Shown in pieces: positions 1-11,900 of a stretch of 64,000 bases of DNA. The stretch spans positions 372,001 to 436,000 of the forward strand of contig BDSL01000067.1 in assembly GCA_003116995.1 (NCBI GenBank), in the 5' to 3' direction. This DNA comes from Yamagishiella unicocca. Its lineage: Eukaryota; Chlorophyta; Chlorophyceae; Chlamydomonadales; Volvocaceae. The notes below the pieces were generated by a model. The model did no database searches and had not been told where the DNA came from. It saw only the letters and a list, made by a program, of their open reading frames with translations. Numbering within the stretch: position 1 is the stretch's first letter; each line of letters starts with the position of its first letter. The translations under genes were made by a program, and so were the position numbers.

Positions 1-3000
1 AGGGAAGCTGCGTCCGCCGCAGCCGCCGCGGCTGCGCCCCGGCCGCCGGCCTTCGCCGCCCGCTGGTGGCCCTCCGAAGCCAGCGCCTGCGCCGCCACCA
101 GCTGCGCCCGAGGCACCTGCTGCAGCAGCGCCCACACGCGACCCAGCGTCGCCGCCGCCTGCGCCACGGCACTCCCTACGTCCGCGCCGCCAACGCCGAC
201 GCCGACGCCAGCTAGCCGCGTAGGCAACCGGCCGAGCTCCTGAACCCCCTCATCCGGAGCACCTCTCGACGACCGTACCCGCCCAGCTGTAGCCGCGTGC
301 GCTTCGGCGCCTGCGTCGCTTCCGCCCCCAGGCCCCCGGGCGTCCCCGGGGCCGTCCTCGGTGGCCAAGTCCATCAGCAGCGGATCCTCCCCGGCCGCCG
401 CCGCTCCCCGGTAGAGGCTCTGCTGGGGATGGCGGTGGCGCTGGACCGGACTTAGCCTGGGGTAGTTCCGATAGGGGTACGGGTGCGCGAGACCGGCGCC
501 CTCCTCCACCGCCCCTCCGCGTCCTGCCAGCAGCGCCAACCTCCCCTGCCCGCTGCCCGGAGCGCCGATGTCGACAGCGCCGCCGACCTCATCCCGTCGA
601 TCGACAGCAGCAGCACTAGCAACAGCATCAGCACCGGTAGCACCAGCTGGTGAGCTGACAACCGCGGGCGGGTATCTGCCCGGGGCGCTGTTGGGGTTGC
701 GGCCGTACTGACGCAAGAGCGACGTGTTCTGCCAAAGAAGCTGCATGCCTGCGGCGTCTGCGGAGCCGTTGGCAGCGGCGGCGGCGCTGCCGCCGCCGCC
801 GGCCGCCAGCACCGCCGCCAGGATGTCCGCCGCCATCACACGCCGTTGGGCGGGCGGACGGACGGCGCCGCCGTCGTTGTCGTACTCGACATGGGGGCTG
901 TGGGTGCGGATTTCCACCGGATCCAGGTAGTGCGAGTTTGCGGGCCCCCCGCAACCACGTGAGAGCAGCGCGAAGGCTGCGGCGTCAGCCATGGCTGCGC
1001 CTGCGCCCGCTCCTGCGGCAGCGGCGGCGGTACCCTGACTGCCCTGCTGCTGCTGCTGCTGCTGGTCCTGCCGCCGCTGCAAGTCGCCCAGATTGTGGAT
1101 GAGCTGTTGCTGGATGGCCTGCTGCTGCTGCAGCTGCTGGTTCCGATGGAGCTGGTGGAAGGGGTGCTGGCGCTGCTGCTGCTGAAGACGGTCGGCCTTG
1201 GCTGCAACGGCGGCGGCAGACGCCAGCGTGTCCAAGCTCAGGCCGCCCGATAGCCCGCCGGCGCCGGCGCCCATGCACACCCTCGTAAACTCCTCAGCAC
1301 CACCGCCGCCGCCGTCGCCACCGGCTTCTAGCAAGCCCCTGTGGGCTTTGGCGGCCTGTGACATGGCGGCGTCAGCTGCCATGACGCCGCCCTCCCCATC
1401 GCCCACCCCCCACCGCGCCCGCTTCGCCCGCTGCTGCTCCAGGTCCTCCTCTTCGGCCCCCCGATACACCATTTCCACATCTCTGGCCCCGGGACCGTTG
1501 TAGTACGGCTCGGCGTCCGCCTCCGCCAGCCCGTCCTCCGCATCCGCCTCGCGGCGCCGCCGTCGGCCGCCGCCGCCGCCGCCGCCGCCACCGTTGCCTG
1601 CCTCGCATTCTGCGCCATCGCCTGCTGCGAGCGCCGTCGCCGCTGCTGAGGCGGCCGTCCTGGCAGGTGGAGCTCCGGCCACCACCTCACCCAGCGTCAG
1701 CTCCACTGCGCCGTCGACCTGGAGTGTGACGAACAGCAGCGGCCGATTCCACATGCGTCTGGATACGGGCAGCTGCAACGACATGCAGCCATGGGAGCCC
1801 GTAGGGCCCACGAAACACTGCATCTCCTCCACCATCTCCTCCCCGACTGCGCGGACCACAGAGCCGGCGGCAGTGGCAGAGGCAGCAGGCGCCGCAGTAG
1901 CGGCGGCAGTAGCACCCGTGGAGGCGGCGGGGTTACCGCCAGCGGCGGTCGGCGCCGCCGCCAGCGGCGGAGGTGGCGGCGATGATGAGGGGCTGACTAA
2001 GATCACACGTACGACAACCGGCTGGGCGCCCTTGCGCTGCTCCAGTGGCATGGCCTGTGGGTGGGTTCATGTATGGCAGGGGTCGGAGTTGGGAGTTGGG
2101 AGTTGTTGGTTGCTGTACGGCCTGGCCAGAGACGCGCGATATGTTTGTGAGGGCTCAGGCGGTGCCTTCAACCGGGGGAGGGGAGGAGAGGGCTGCGGCC
2201 TTCTAGCGGGCGCCCAAGTTCGGAGGACACCATGGATTCTTGCTCTTATAATTTACGGTAGGATTTGCATCAAACGAGGTAGCTTAAAACCTCAAACCCA
2301 CATCGCCCACCACTGAAATCAGCGCGCCCGCGGCGCGTGCCGTTCCCCAACGGCCTACCCACCCCGCCCCACCGTACCTCCAGGATTTGTGGCGGCAGCG
2401 GCAGGTGCTTCTTCCTGCCCGCGATGCCCGAGCTGGACCTCATCACGGTCTGCTGCTGCCTCCCGCCGTAGCGCCGACGCACGCAAATGGGCAGCGGCAG
2501 CCTGCCGCCGCCCGGTGGTGGAGGCGCGGAGGCGCCGGCCGAACCCGCCGCCACACCGATCGCCACCCACTTGCCGCCGTTCTGTCGGTCCGGATGCTGG
2601 GCGGTCGGGCGGTCGGTGGGCGAGTCGTCGTCGTCACCGGCATCACCAGCAGCAGTAGCAGCCCGCTGCTGCTCGCCCGCATCCTCCTCCTCCCCCTCCT
2701 GCTCCTTCTCCTCCGCCTCCTCGCCCGCCTCCGCCTCAACCACCAACTCCTTTCCAACCTCGCGATGCCTCTGTTGCTCCCCCTGGACCTCGACGGCCCT
2801 GGCGTCTCCAGGGCGTGAGGCTGAGGTCCGCTGCACCTTCCCTTCGTCATCTCCCTTCGCCGTCGGCTTCTCCCCCTTCCCTGCAGGATCAGCATCTCCA
2901 GCCGTCGGCTCAATGCCGTCGAAGGGCTCTTGTTTGTCGTCTGGCCCATCGTCGCCAGCAGCTACGGTCGCCGCCTCACGGCCCTCCGCAGCTGGTGCTC

Positions 3001-6000
3001 GTGGTGGTGCTGCTGCTTCTCCGCCATCCGTTGGCTCGCCAGCCACTGGCGTTCCGTCGGCCGCACCACCGCCTCGAGTGTCTGCAGCACGTACAGAGGC
3101 GTGGAGAGGGATTGGATGCTCGGATGCACGGATGCTCGGATGAGATGGGTGAAGGCACGATACGACATATCGATTGTTCCTTACGATCCCAGCGATTGTG
3201 TGCTGTCTATAGCTCTAAACACCTTGTCGCCGTGCGAGGCCGCCATGTGCGGGGGCTAACCAGGCCCGCCCGCCCCACCCGCGCCATTGTAGGTAGGACC
3301 GTGGTTATGCGCCCGCCATACGCATCGTCCTTCACTGCCACGTAACCCCACGCATGTGGGTGGACCCTTCATGATTGTATGTGGGCCGCTTTGTGCGCCT
3401 GCGCCCTGGCTCTTCGCTGCGCTCCACGCAATCCGAGAGCGTGCAAGAGTAGGTAGGTGCTGCAATGCGCTTGGGCATCTGGGCAGCCCGCCTCGTTCGC
3501 ACCGCTGTCGGCAACTGTCCGACGCCCCTCCTTCCAAGCCCCTCCGTCCGGGCCCCTCCATCCGGGCCCCTCCGGGCCCGTCGCCCACACGCCTGGCACT
3601 TACCACCGTTGCCCAGCGTGCAGGATCCCTAGGCCTCTCGGATGTATGTGGGCCTCACCCAACCGCCGCAATAATGGAGCCGGTAACGGTCGGTCATCAC
3701 GGACAATCGGCTCACCGCCCGTGTCTAGTTCCCTATCTAGCTACAACCATGGTGGCAGTGCCGTGGCAGACAGACGTCACCGTGCCTCTTAGCACTGCTT
3801 GATTATGCATGCACCTTCGCCCCCATGCATATGCCGGCCCGTACCCAGCCCGGCCCCTGGCGGGAACATGACAGGCCTCACCTAATGCGGGCTTCGTGAC
3901 GCCGCCAACACCACGCTCACTTGACCTGCTCCCTAGTCCGGGTCCCCCTCCCCGGAGCTCTGGGTGTCACTCACCAGCCGTGATGGATGTGGCAACCGTC
4001 CCAACCGACCGAGCACTCGCGGAAGCATGTGGGGCTGGACCGGCGGCAGTGGCACGTGCCGGCGCTGGCATGGTTCGGTCGCCCAGGCCTAGCTCCAGCG
4101 TGAAGCCTCGCAGGAGCCTGAAAAACTCGGTGGGCCTGCCGTACATCCGCTCCGAAACCGCGACCTGGTCCAGGGAAAGCGGTTTTTTGTTGTAGTACAT
4201 GCCCGGTTAGCTCAGTCGGTAGAGCGCAAGGCTCTTAACCTTGTGGTCGTGGGTTCGAGCCCCACATTGGGCGACGCACTAGTGGTATAGTGGTAGCATA
4301 GGTCCTTGCCATCTGGCAGATCGGACCAGACCCGAGTTCGATTCTCGGCTAGTGCAGCTTCCACAGATCCTGTGGTCTAGTGGTTAGGACAGCAGACTCT
4401 GAATCTGCTAACCTGAGTTCAAGACTCAGCAGGATCTTTGACCTCCTTTTTTTTCGGGGGGGGGGGTGTGTAAACGATCCCGGGCCCGCTTCATATCCGC
4501 AAACATCCAAGGCGAAAGGGGCGGGAGCTGGCGCCAACGTCCGCATAGGAGCGCCACTCGCACTGCCTGGATGGGAAGGCCGGCCCCACCTCCCACATGG
4601 GAGGCGGATGCTACCAGCGACCCATCCACCTGCCCTAGAATCGCCTTAGTCTCACAAACCCTAGGCGGAAGGCGCGCCCCCTTGCCCGGGGCCGCGGCCA
4701 ACGGGCCAAAGCCTCAAATTACTCGGTGAACCACTCGTCCGTCTCGACCCCACCCCCGCCACCCACCCGCACCCCCCCACCTGAAGTGCGCGATTGCCGC
4801 CGGGACCGTTGCCAACGAAACACAGCAACTCCTCTTGCTCGCTGCCCTCTCCTGCCGCCACCGCCGTACGATCCGGCTCCTCCTTGTCGTCCTCCTTGTC
4901 CTCCTCCCCCACCTCCCAAGGCACCTCCTCCTCGACACCGGGTTGCCTGCCTCCGCGGTTTGAGAAGTCCGCCAGCCGCTCCAGGGACGGCTGCTTCCGC
5001 GGCAGTAGCAGGGTGCGCACCCGCACGGGCTGCGTCCCTTGTCGAATTGCCGCTGGCAGCGCCTGTGGCATCAAGGTCGGCGCGGCGGGTGATCCCCGGG
5101 GTCATTGGGAACAAACGCCTCAATAAGGATGACTCACTCAGGCGAAGTCGAGGTTGAGGCGCAGTGGCGCGTGTACGAAAACAGACAGAAGCAGAATGCA
5201 ATAAGCGTATTGTCCAGGGGCGCACGCTGCGGTATGGGCGTGGATCGTACCGTGATGGGTGTACGACACTAACCCAGTATAATGTAGGCGCAGAGATTAG
5301 GTTTGTGACAGGTACGACATTGTGCACATACGATATGGTGTGCAATGTACGACACTCGCGCGCCTTCCCGGGGGCCCGCCTCACGCAAACACACATCCTG
5401 GCTGCAGCTGTGGTCGTCACCGCCAGCTCCACACACGGCACTTGCCAACCGCTGCCCAACCACCCGACAACATTGCCCCTGGCCAGCAATCCCGGTGATC
5501 CAGCACCGTACTCCCGTACTCTCGCAGAAAGCAGAAAGTGTGCAGAAAGTGTGCAGAAAGTGTGCACCACAGCCTCTCCCAGCGCCATGAGCAGGAAGAA
5601 CCCCGACAAGCCCCACACAACACGGTCCTCGTCATTCCTGCGTCACTCCGCCGCCGCCGCCCCCGCTCCCCCACCTGCACGATCTCCGCCGGCAGCACCA
5701 GGTGCTTGGTGTCCCCCAGCCGCCCCGACCTGGGCGCCAGCACCTTGGGGCACTTGCGGTCGCTGTGGTACACGGTCAGCGGCAGCGAGGAAGCGGCAGC
5801 AGCAGCCGCAGGCGGCGGGGGAAGAGACGAATGGAGAGATGCCGTCTTAGGTTTCGTGTTGGTTGTCAGTTGTTGCGCAGCGACACCACGCTCATCGCCG
5901 CCGGAATCCTCCGTTGCTACATCGCCGCCACCGCCGCCGCCGTGATCCTCGCCGTCAGGGCCCTCGACGGGGCCCTCCATAGCTTCATCCGACGGCCCAC

Positions 6001-8132
6001 TGCTGCTCTTCCCGTCGCCACCTGCAGCGTCGCCGCTGCCGCCGCCGCGAGCGACCCACCGACCCGCGGACCTTTCCTGCGCCGAAGCCAGGACTGGATC
6101 CGCGTCGCCTTCCTGCAGCTCCGAGCCCTGCTCCCTCGGCGAAGGCATTGTACGGCGCAGCGCCACGTCATCCGCGGCGTCAGGGCTGTCGTACGCTGGC
6201 AGCTGCGGCCGGCGCTGCAGGCCGCCTCCTCCCCGCCGGGCTGCGAAGACGCCGCCGCCTTCGCTGCCGCCGCCGCCGCCTTCAATGCTGTTGCCGTACA
6301 CTGTTTCCGCCTGACCGAGCAGGCCCGGCCGCCTGCGCATCTCCTGGAACAGGAGCGCCTGCAGATTCTGTCTGTAGTCTGCGGCGGGACGCAAGCCCCC
6401 AGGCGTGGGTGTGTTGTGCCGCGCAGGAACGGCGGCAGGCGATGGCAGCGCGGGCGACCGTGCAAGCCGGGGGGTCCAGCCGGGCGAAAACGCCGCCACT
6501 AGCGGCTCAGCGGCGGGCTCAGCGGGGGCTCGCCTCGTGCTCGACGTTGCGGTGGGGTAGGGCGCGTAGCGGTGCTGCAGTTGCTGCAGCAGCTGTAGCT
6601 GCTGCAGCTGCAGGCCCTGTACCGCTCCGCCGCGGCTGCTGTTGGGCGTCGGCCCAGAGTGTCCCAAGTGGGCTGCTGGGCCGCGCAGCCCCGCACGGTC
6701 CAGCAGCTGCTGCCGCTGCTGCAGCAGCCGCAGCGGCGGCGGCGGCAGCGAGTGCGGCTCCGCTCCGACGGCGTCGCCGCTGCGGCTGAGGGTGTACGGC
6801 AGGGAGGAGGGGCTGCCGTAGTAGCCGCCGAAGCGGAAGGGGGTGCTCTGCGCGGAGGCGGACGCGCGCGGTTGCGGTCGTGATGACACGTAGGGTACGA
6901 CAGTGTCGTACTGCTGGGACGATGCGAGGGGGGACGCCGCGGCGAGGCCGTACCACTGACGTGGAAGTCCGCCGCCGGAGGGGGGGGTGCGTTGCAGGTG
7001 CGGGCCGTATCGCGCGGAGGAGCGCTGCTGGGGGGGGTAGGGAGGTGACGCCAACCGGGCGTCGGCGGCGCCGCCGCCAGCATCCCATGTCGCCGCTGCG
7101 GCGGACGCCGGGCTGGGGGCAGCCGACCGCAGCGGCGACTGATCCGACGCGCCGCCGCCGCCGCCGCCGTTGCCATACGTCGGCGGCATCCATGCAGCCG
7201 TACCCGACGACGGCATGTAAGGCCCTTCTGGGACTGCTGGTGCGGGAGACCGTGCGTAACAGCCTGTACGGAAGTCTCGGTCGCCGTCGTCGTCCGCTCC
7301 AAAGTGCGAAGCCGGCTGGGAGCTGCGACGGCCCTCGTAGGGCCCTCCGGAACTCGGGTCTGGCTCCGAAGCCATGGCCGCACCGTTGAGGCTCCGGAGC
7401 AGCAGGGTGCGCTGCCGCCGTTGTCCGGCTTGAAGTGCGGCCTCGTCGTCGTCAGCTGCGCCAAGCTGCCATGCCTGTGATTTCGTCAAAAGGGGTCAAA
7501 AGGGTTCACACCGAGGACGTTGGGTTTGCAAGGGGTTCGGCGCCCGAAGGGTTGGGCGTGAGGGCGACCCACGGGTCGCCGCACGCTGCCGCGAACCCGT
7601 CGCGCCGCGTTTGCGGCTCGGAGGAATCGCAGTTTAGAGGTGGCTAACGGAGGCTTAATCGAACTAAGTACACTGAGTTTTACAACAGCGGCTGCGCGCT
7701 GCGTCGGAAGGGGTTGTTTTGGGTCAGGCTTGGGGTCACCTAGGTCGGGTGGCTTCCTGCGGCGGCCTGCTTCCAACTGGTGAACCCAGGCCCTAAATCC
7801 AAGATGGAAGTTTACTGAAATTGCTATGCGCTGCGAACAGGGACGGCGTCTGGCGAGGTCCAGGGCGTTCAGCGCAAAGTAAGGGTGCCTCGGACACCCC
7901 GTCTGGTTCCGCCTCCGCGCCCCAACAAACGCGCTAGGAAGCGGGGCACGCGCTGAAGATGGGCACACGGGCACAGGTTTACTATGTACATTTGCGCGAA
8001 GAGGCTCAAACTCACCGAGCTGAGCGGCGTCGGCTTTTCTTGAGGAGGGTCGTCTGTTAGGCTGAGGTCTAGCTCATACGATCGCGGCGAGCGCCGCAGC
8101 GCCTCGTTGCTGCCCGATCCGAAGCCGTCCAT
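1..8132 (-). CDS. Large low-complexity protein with two tandem B3-like domains (3' end outside window)
   Basis: Six exons on the minus strand join in frame: 8016-8132 (start ATG), 5675-7471, 4781-5062, 3975-4164, 2378-3081 and 1-2054, giving about 1714 codons and still open at base 1. Splice sites are GT-AG and phases match (0,0,0,1,0). The protein is rich in Ala, Gly, Pro, Ser and Gln, with polyQ near 1050-1190 and an acidic stretch in exon 5. Two segments resemble each other: one with KHLVLPAEIVQ near residue 628, followed after an insert by CFVG and VSERMYGRP; the other with KHLPLPPQILE near residue 1020, followed by CFVG and VSRRMWNRP. In both, a phase-0 intron interrupts just after the first motif. 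The pattern (basic-LxLP helix, then a late LG[D/E] turn) resembles plant B3 DNA-binding domains, so a transcription regulator is my guess, not an established identity. The long first-listed exon (1-2054) has no start or stop of its own. Confidence 0.72.
4201..4273 (+). tRNA. tRNA-Lys (CTT)
   Basis: Full cloverleaf. The acceptor stem GCCCGGT pairs with ATTGGGC (two G-U pairs), the anticodon loop is CTCTTAA (anticodon CTT), and the T-arm GTGGG/CCCAC encloses TTCGAGC. There is no intron. It lies antisense inside the intron between exons 3 and 4 (4165-4780) of the flanking minus-strand gene, and the next tRNA starts 2 nt downstream. Confidence 0.96.
4276..4356 (+). tRNA. tRNA-Gly (GCC) with a 10-nt intron
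   Basis: The acceptor GCACTAG pairs with CTAGTGC, and discriminator A is at 4356. The anticodon stem GGTCC (4301-4305) pairs with GGACC (4323-4327). The loop TTGCCA is followed by a 10-nt insertion (4312-4321) at the canonical 37/38 intron position, which leaves a 71-nt mature tRNA. The intron contains GGCA, complementary to TGCC of the anticodon loop, as is usual for nuclear tRNA introns. Confidence 0.93.
4366..4437 (+). tRNA. tRNA-Gln (CTG)
   Basis: The acceptor GATCCTG pairs with CAGGATC, the anticodon arm GCAGA/TCTGC holds loop CTCTGAA (anticodon CTG), and the T-arm CTGAG/CTCAG is complete. There is no intron. It is the third member of a tight cluster (spacers of 2 and 9 nt), so the cluster may be transcribed as one unit. 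Confidence 0.95.
4447..4454 (+). terminator. RNA polymerase III terminator of the tRNA cluster
   Basis: A run of eight T on the coding strand lies 9 nt after the tRNA-Gln 3' end. This is the standard Pol III stop signal, and it is the only long T-run after the three tRNAs. The spacers between the tRNAs have no comparable run. Confidence 0.8.
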
Positions 8133-8914
8133 GATAGTAGTTGTAAGATGCGTCGCCTCGTGGTGGTACTACGTACGTAGTTGCCAGCGCGCGAAGTCAG
8201 GTATCGCCGTCGCGTCCAAGAGTCTTGTCAGGCAGCTGTGGCCATGCTGTCGCTACTGCTTTCAAGCGAACGCGTTAAGAGAGTGAAGGATACGTAATCA
8301 GCGTACTGGAGGATAGCCGACTACGTAAGGAGAAGACGTCAATGAGAACCGGGTTCGTCGTAAGTGCGATTACACGGTGCACCGCTTTGGACAGACACTT
8401 CCTGCGGCCTGACTTTCGAGTAAATTAACACGACTTAAAGCTTCTAATATGTGGCATCGGAAAGATAGTAACACGACGTAGCGGTGGGTACCCGCCTGAC
8501 CCTGCCTGACGGACGCTGACGTACGGAATCGAGGCAGCGACGGTAAGGAAAAAGCCCTGCTCACGACGCCCAAAATTGTCGCCGTTCATCAATGCAATTT
8601 GAGGCACTGTAAATTGCAAAATCAAACGGTTGTTACGAAAACCTGCCAAGAGAGCCCTGGGAACGCAGGACAGCCAGCGGCAAGACACCGATGCAATCCG
8701 ACAATCAAAAACGGGCCGCCTGCGGCGACGAAAACGACTTAAAACATGTGCTGAAATACTTACAGAGCAGTACATCCATCGTGCACCCATTCAAGCAGCG
8801 CGTCCACGCACGTCCGGCAGCCTCACGCTGCGCCATAGCACTCACAGCACGCCCTTCAGTCCTGATCAACGAATGTGACTTCGCCCGAGTCCGCGACCTT
8901 CATTCGCTTCGAAA
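8133..8914. other. Intergenic region: promoter of the 1-8132 gene and 3' UTR of the next gene
   Basis: Both flanking genes are on the minus strand. I see no convincing coding exon here. The stretch is less GC-rich than the flanking exons. Apart from a TGTAA candidate at 8760-8764 I recognise no defined element. Confidence 0.6.
8760..8764 (-). terminator. Candidate polyadenylation signal TGTAA
   Basis: TTACA on the plus strand is TGTAA on the minus strand, about 150 nt past the stop codon of the SirB1-like gene. TGTAA is the established poly(A) signal of Chlamydomonas and Volvox nuclear genes. A five-base match by itself is weak. Confidence 0.4.
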
Positions 8915-11900
8915 CTAGACCGCAAGTCGCGCCGGCGCGAAATCCAGTTCCAATCGAATCCTCTCCACCAGCGACTCCACCTGCGCCACAACGGACGGCC
9001 GCAACGGCACGGCCGCCGACGCCGCCGTACTTTCGGCCTGGGCCTCGGGCGCCGGCGGAGGTGCTCCCGACTGCGTCGACGCCATCGCCGTTTCGGCGCT
9101 GCCGCTGCCGCCCGGTACGGCGCCAGCCGCCGCCGCCGCCGCCACGTCATCGATCCCATGCAGCGCGCTGACGTCGGCCGCCGCCGCCAAGCTTCCTGCG
9201 TTGTACGGCGCGCCAACCTCCGCGCTGGCGGCGGCGGCAGCGGCCCCCGCGCCCGTACCTTCCGCCGCCGCCGCCGGGGCCTCCGGCAGGGGTTCTTGCG
9301 GCACCGCAACATGTTGCTGGCTGTACGCTCCAGGGGGCCCTACCGCACGTGTGGCCGGCCCTGCGATGACCTCCTCCTCCCCTGGAGTCACCGTCGCGGC
9401 CCCTCCCTGGACCTCCTGCTGCCCCGCGGCCGCGAAGCGCTCCAGGAACAGCGCCAGCTCGATCCAGGCGTCGTCGTACCGGCGACTGAAGTACATCAGC
9501 AGGCCGTACTGGAGCTGCGCTTCGCTGCGAAGTGGGAGGGCGGGGTAGGCGAGGGGAGGGGTATGAGAGGAAAACGCGTGGATCGGCACTGAAACAAACC
9601 CGATAAGGAAACGTTTGGTACACACGTTTGGGATTGCATGCTGAAGAACTTTGTTTAGGTAAGTAACTAATTTTGTAGTTCGAATGTCGCCCCCGGCTGC
9701 TATGTCTAGATGACCGTAAACAAGGACCCCGCGCGGCGTAGGGAAACGACGAGGGCCCGGCAGTGCCGTTTCATTATGATGGATGCCAAGTCCAGCAGCG
9801 CCGTCTCGACTTGATCCCTACCGCAATTGGACGATGGAGCGACGGCGAACCGGGGCGCGGGGCAGCCAGGCTGGCAGGACGCGGTGCGGGCTCGGCGCTG
9901 CTGTGAACCCCGCCCCGAAACCTCGCAACACGGTACGGCTATACGTCCTGTCCGCCACCGCCATGATTAGGCCATATTTGGTTCTTGGTACGCTACTACC
10001 AAACCCCGGACCCGGCGAGCGGCCGGGAAGCTGCTGGTCGCTGGCTGCTGGTCGCTGGCCCGATCGACGCAACACGCCAGATGCATTGCGCTTGGGGGCT
10101 GCCGGCTGGGCTGGCCGCTTCGCGTTCCTGATGTTGTGAGGGTGTGCTCCCAGACGGGTTGTCTGCGCGCTGTGGGGCTCGAGCGGTGGTGCAACCTCCT
10201 GGTGCCAGCATGTACCTCCGTAAACAATTATACATCTTCTTCAGGGGCCGACGACCAACGGGTTCCCTCTCTCAACTCAACGCCCCCACCTGTCCTCCGG
10301 CAGCAGCCACAGCCGCTTCTCCGCCGCCGCCAGCGCCCGCCTGAGCGATGCCGCGCGGACGCCGCTGCCCGGCACCGTCACCTGCCGCGTCAGCAGCGGG
10401 TCAGCGATTAGTCAGGCTCCGACATCAGCGCCATTAAGTCATCATGACGGCGTCCTCCCACCCCTGACAGAGAAAGTATTCGCCGGCTAGTTCCTCTCCT
10501 CTCCGTTAATCGTGTCGTATAAGCTGGTTGTCCCGTCCCCCTCCCGGGGAGGTGCAGTCCCGAAACGCAAAGCACGCCATGCGCCGCTCCCTCCTGCCCT
10601 CCCCCCAGCCCTCCTCATACCCACTACGTGCCCTCCCCCCAGCTCTCCTCACGCCCACTGCCCACTGCCCCGCCACCGCCACCGGCGCCCGGGTACCCGC
10701 CACACGCTCCCGCCATGTGCACCAAACAAGGGAGGGTGTACCAAACACGGGAGGGTGTACCAAACACGGGAGGGTGTACCAAACACGGGAGGGTGTACCA
10801 AACACGGGAGGGTGTACCAAACACGGGAGGGTGTACCAAACACGGGAGGGTGTACCAAACGGGAGGGTGTACCAAACACGGGAGGGTGTACCAAACACGG
10901 GAGGGTGTACCAAACACGGGAGGGTGTACCAAACACGGGAGGGTGTACCAAACACGGGAGGGTGTACCAAACACGGGAGGGTGTACCAAACACGGGAGGG
11001 TGTACCAAACGGGAGGGTGTACCAAACACGGGAGGGTGTACCAAACACGGGAGGGTGTACCAAACACGGGAGGGTGTACCAAACACGGGAGGGTGTACCA
11101 AACGGGAGGGTGTACCAAACACGGGAGGGTGTACCAAACACGGGAGGGTGTACCAAACACGGGAGGGTGTACCAAACACGGGAGGGTGTACCAAACACGG
11201 GAGGGTGTACCAAACACGGGAGGGTGTACCAAACACGGGAGGGTGTACCAAACACGGGAGGGTGTACCAAACACGGGAGGGTGTACCAAACACGGGAGGG
11301 TGTACCAAACACGGGATGGTGTACCAAACACGGGAGGGTGTACCAAACACGGGAGGGTGTACCAAACACGGGAGGGTGTACCAAACACGGGAGGGTGTAC
11401 CAAACACGGGAGGGTGCACCAAACAAGGGAGGGTGTACCAAACACGGGAGGGTGTACATAACACGGGAGGGTGTACCAAACGTTCCCTAATCGGTTTCAT
11501 TTCTCAGCGCCGCCACAGGGGTTTTCCTCTAGGACCCGGCCCCTCCGGCCCCTTCCAACAACCCCCGTACCTTCCTCCGGCCCTGCGCCCCTCCTGTGCC
11601 ATGTCCGCGGCTTTCCTCACCATCCCCCCACCCCCCCGGTGGCTTCCTCGAACCCCCCACCCCCCACCCCCCACGGGTCTTCCTCGAAACACCCCCCCCA
11701 CACCCTCCCGTGGCTGCCGCCCCGCACCCTACTCGCCAGCGCCGTCTGACACCCCCACCCCGCATTACGTAACCGCCGAAGATCGACATACGACCTCCGT
11801 TCCTAAGATTCCTCACCCAAGTGATCCAGCACGCACCTCCAAACGTGTTTCCCAAACGGTTTTCCCTCGTACGCGCTTCTTTCCTCGCAACCCGCCACGC

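Noticed and set aside
5417..5674. Extension of the 5675-7471 exon leftward as one ORF
   Set aside because: The frame past 5675 has a GTGGGG donor and non-conserved sequence; splicing to 5062 joins the two halves of the duplicated domain.
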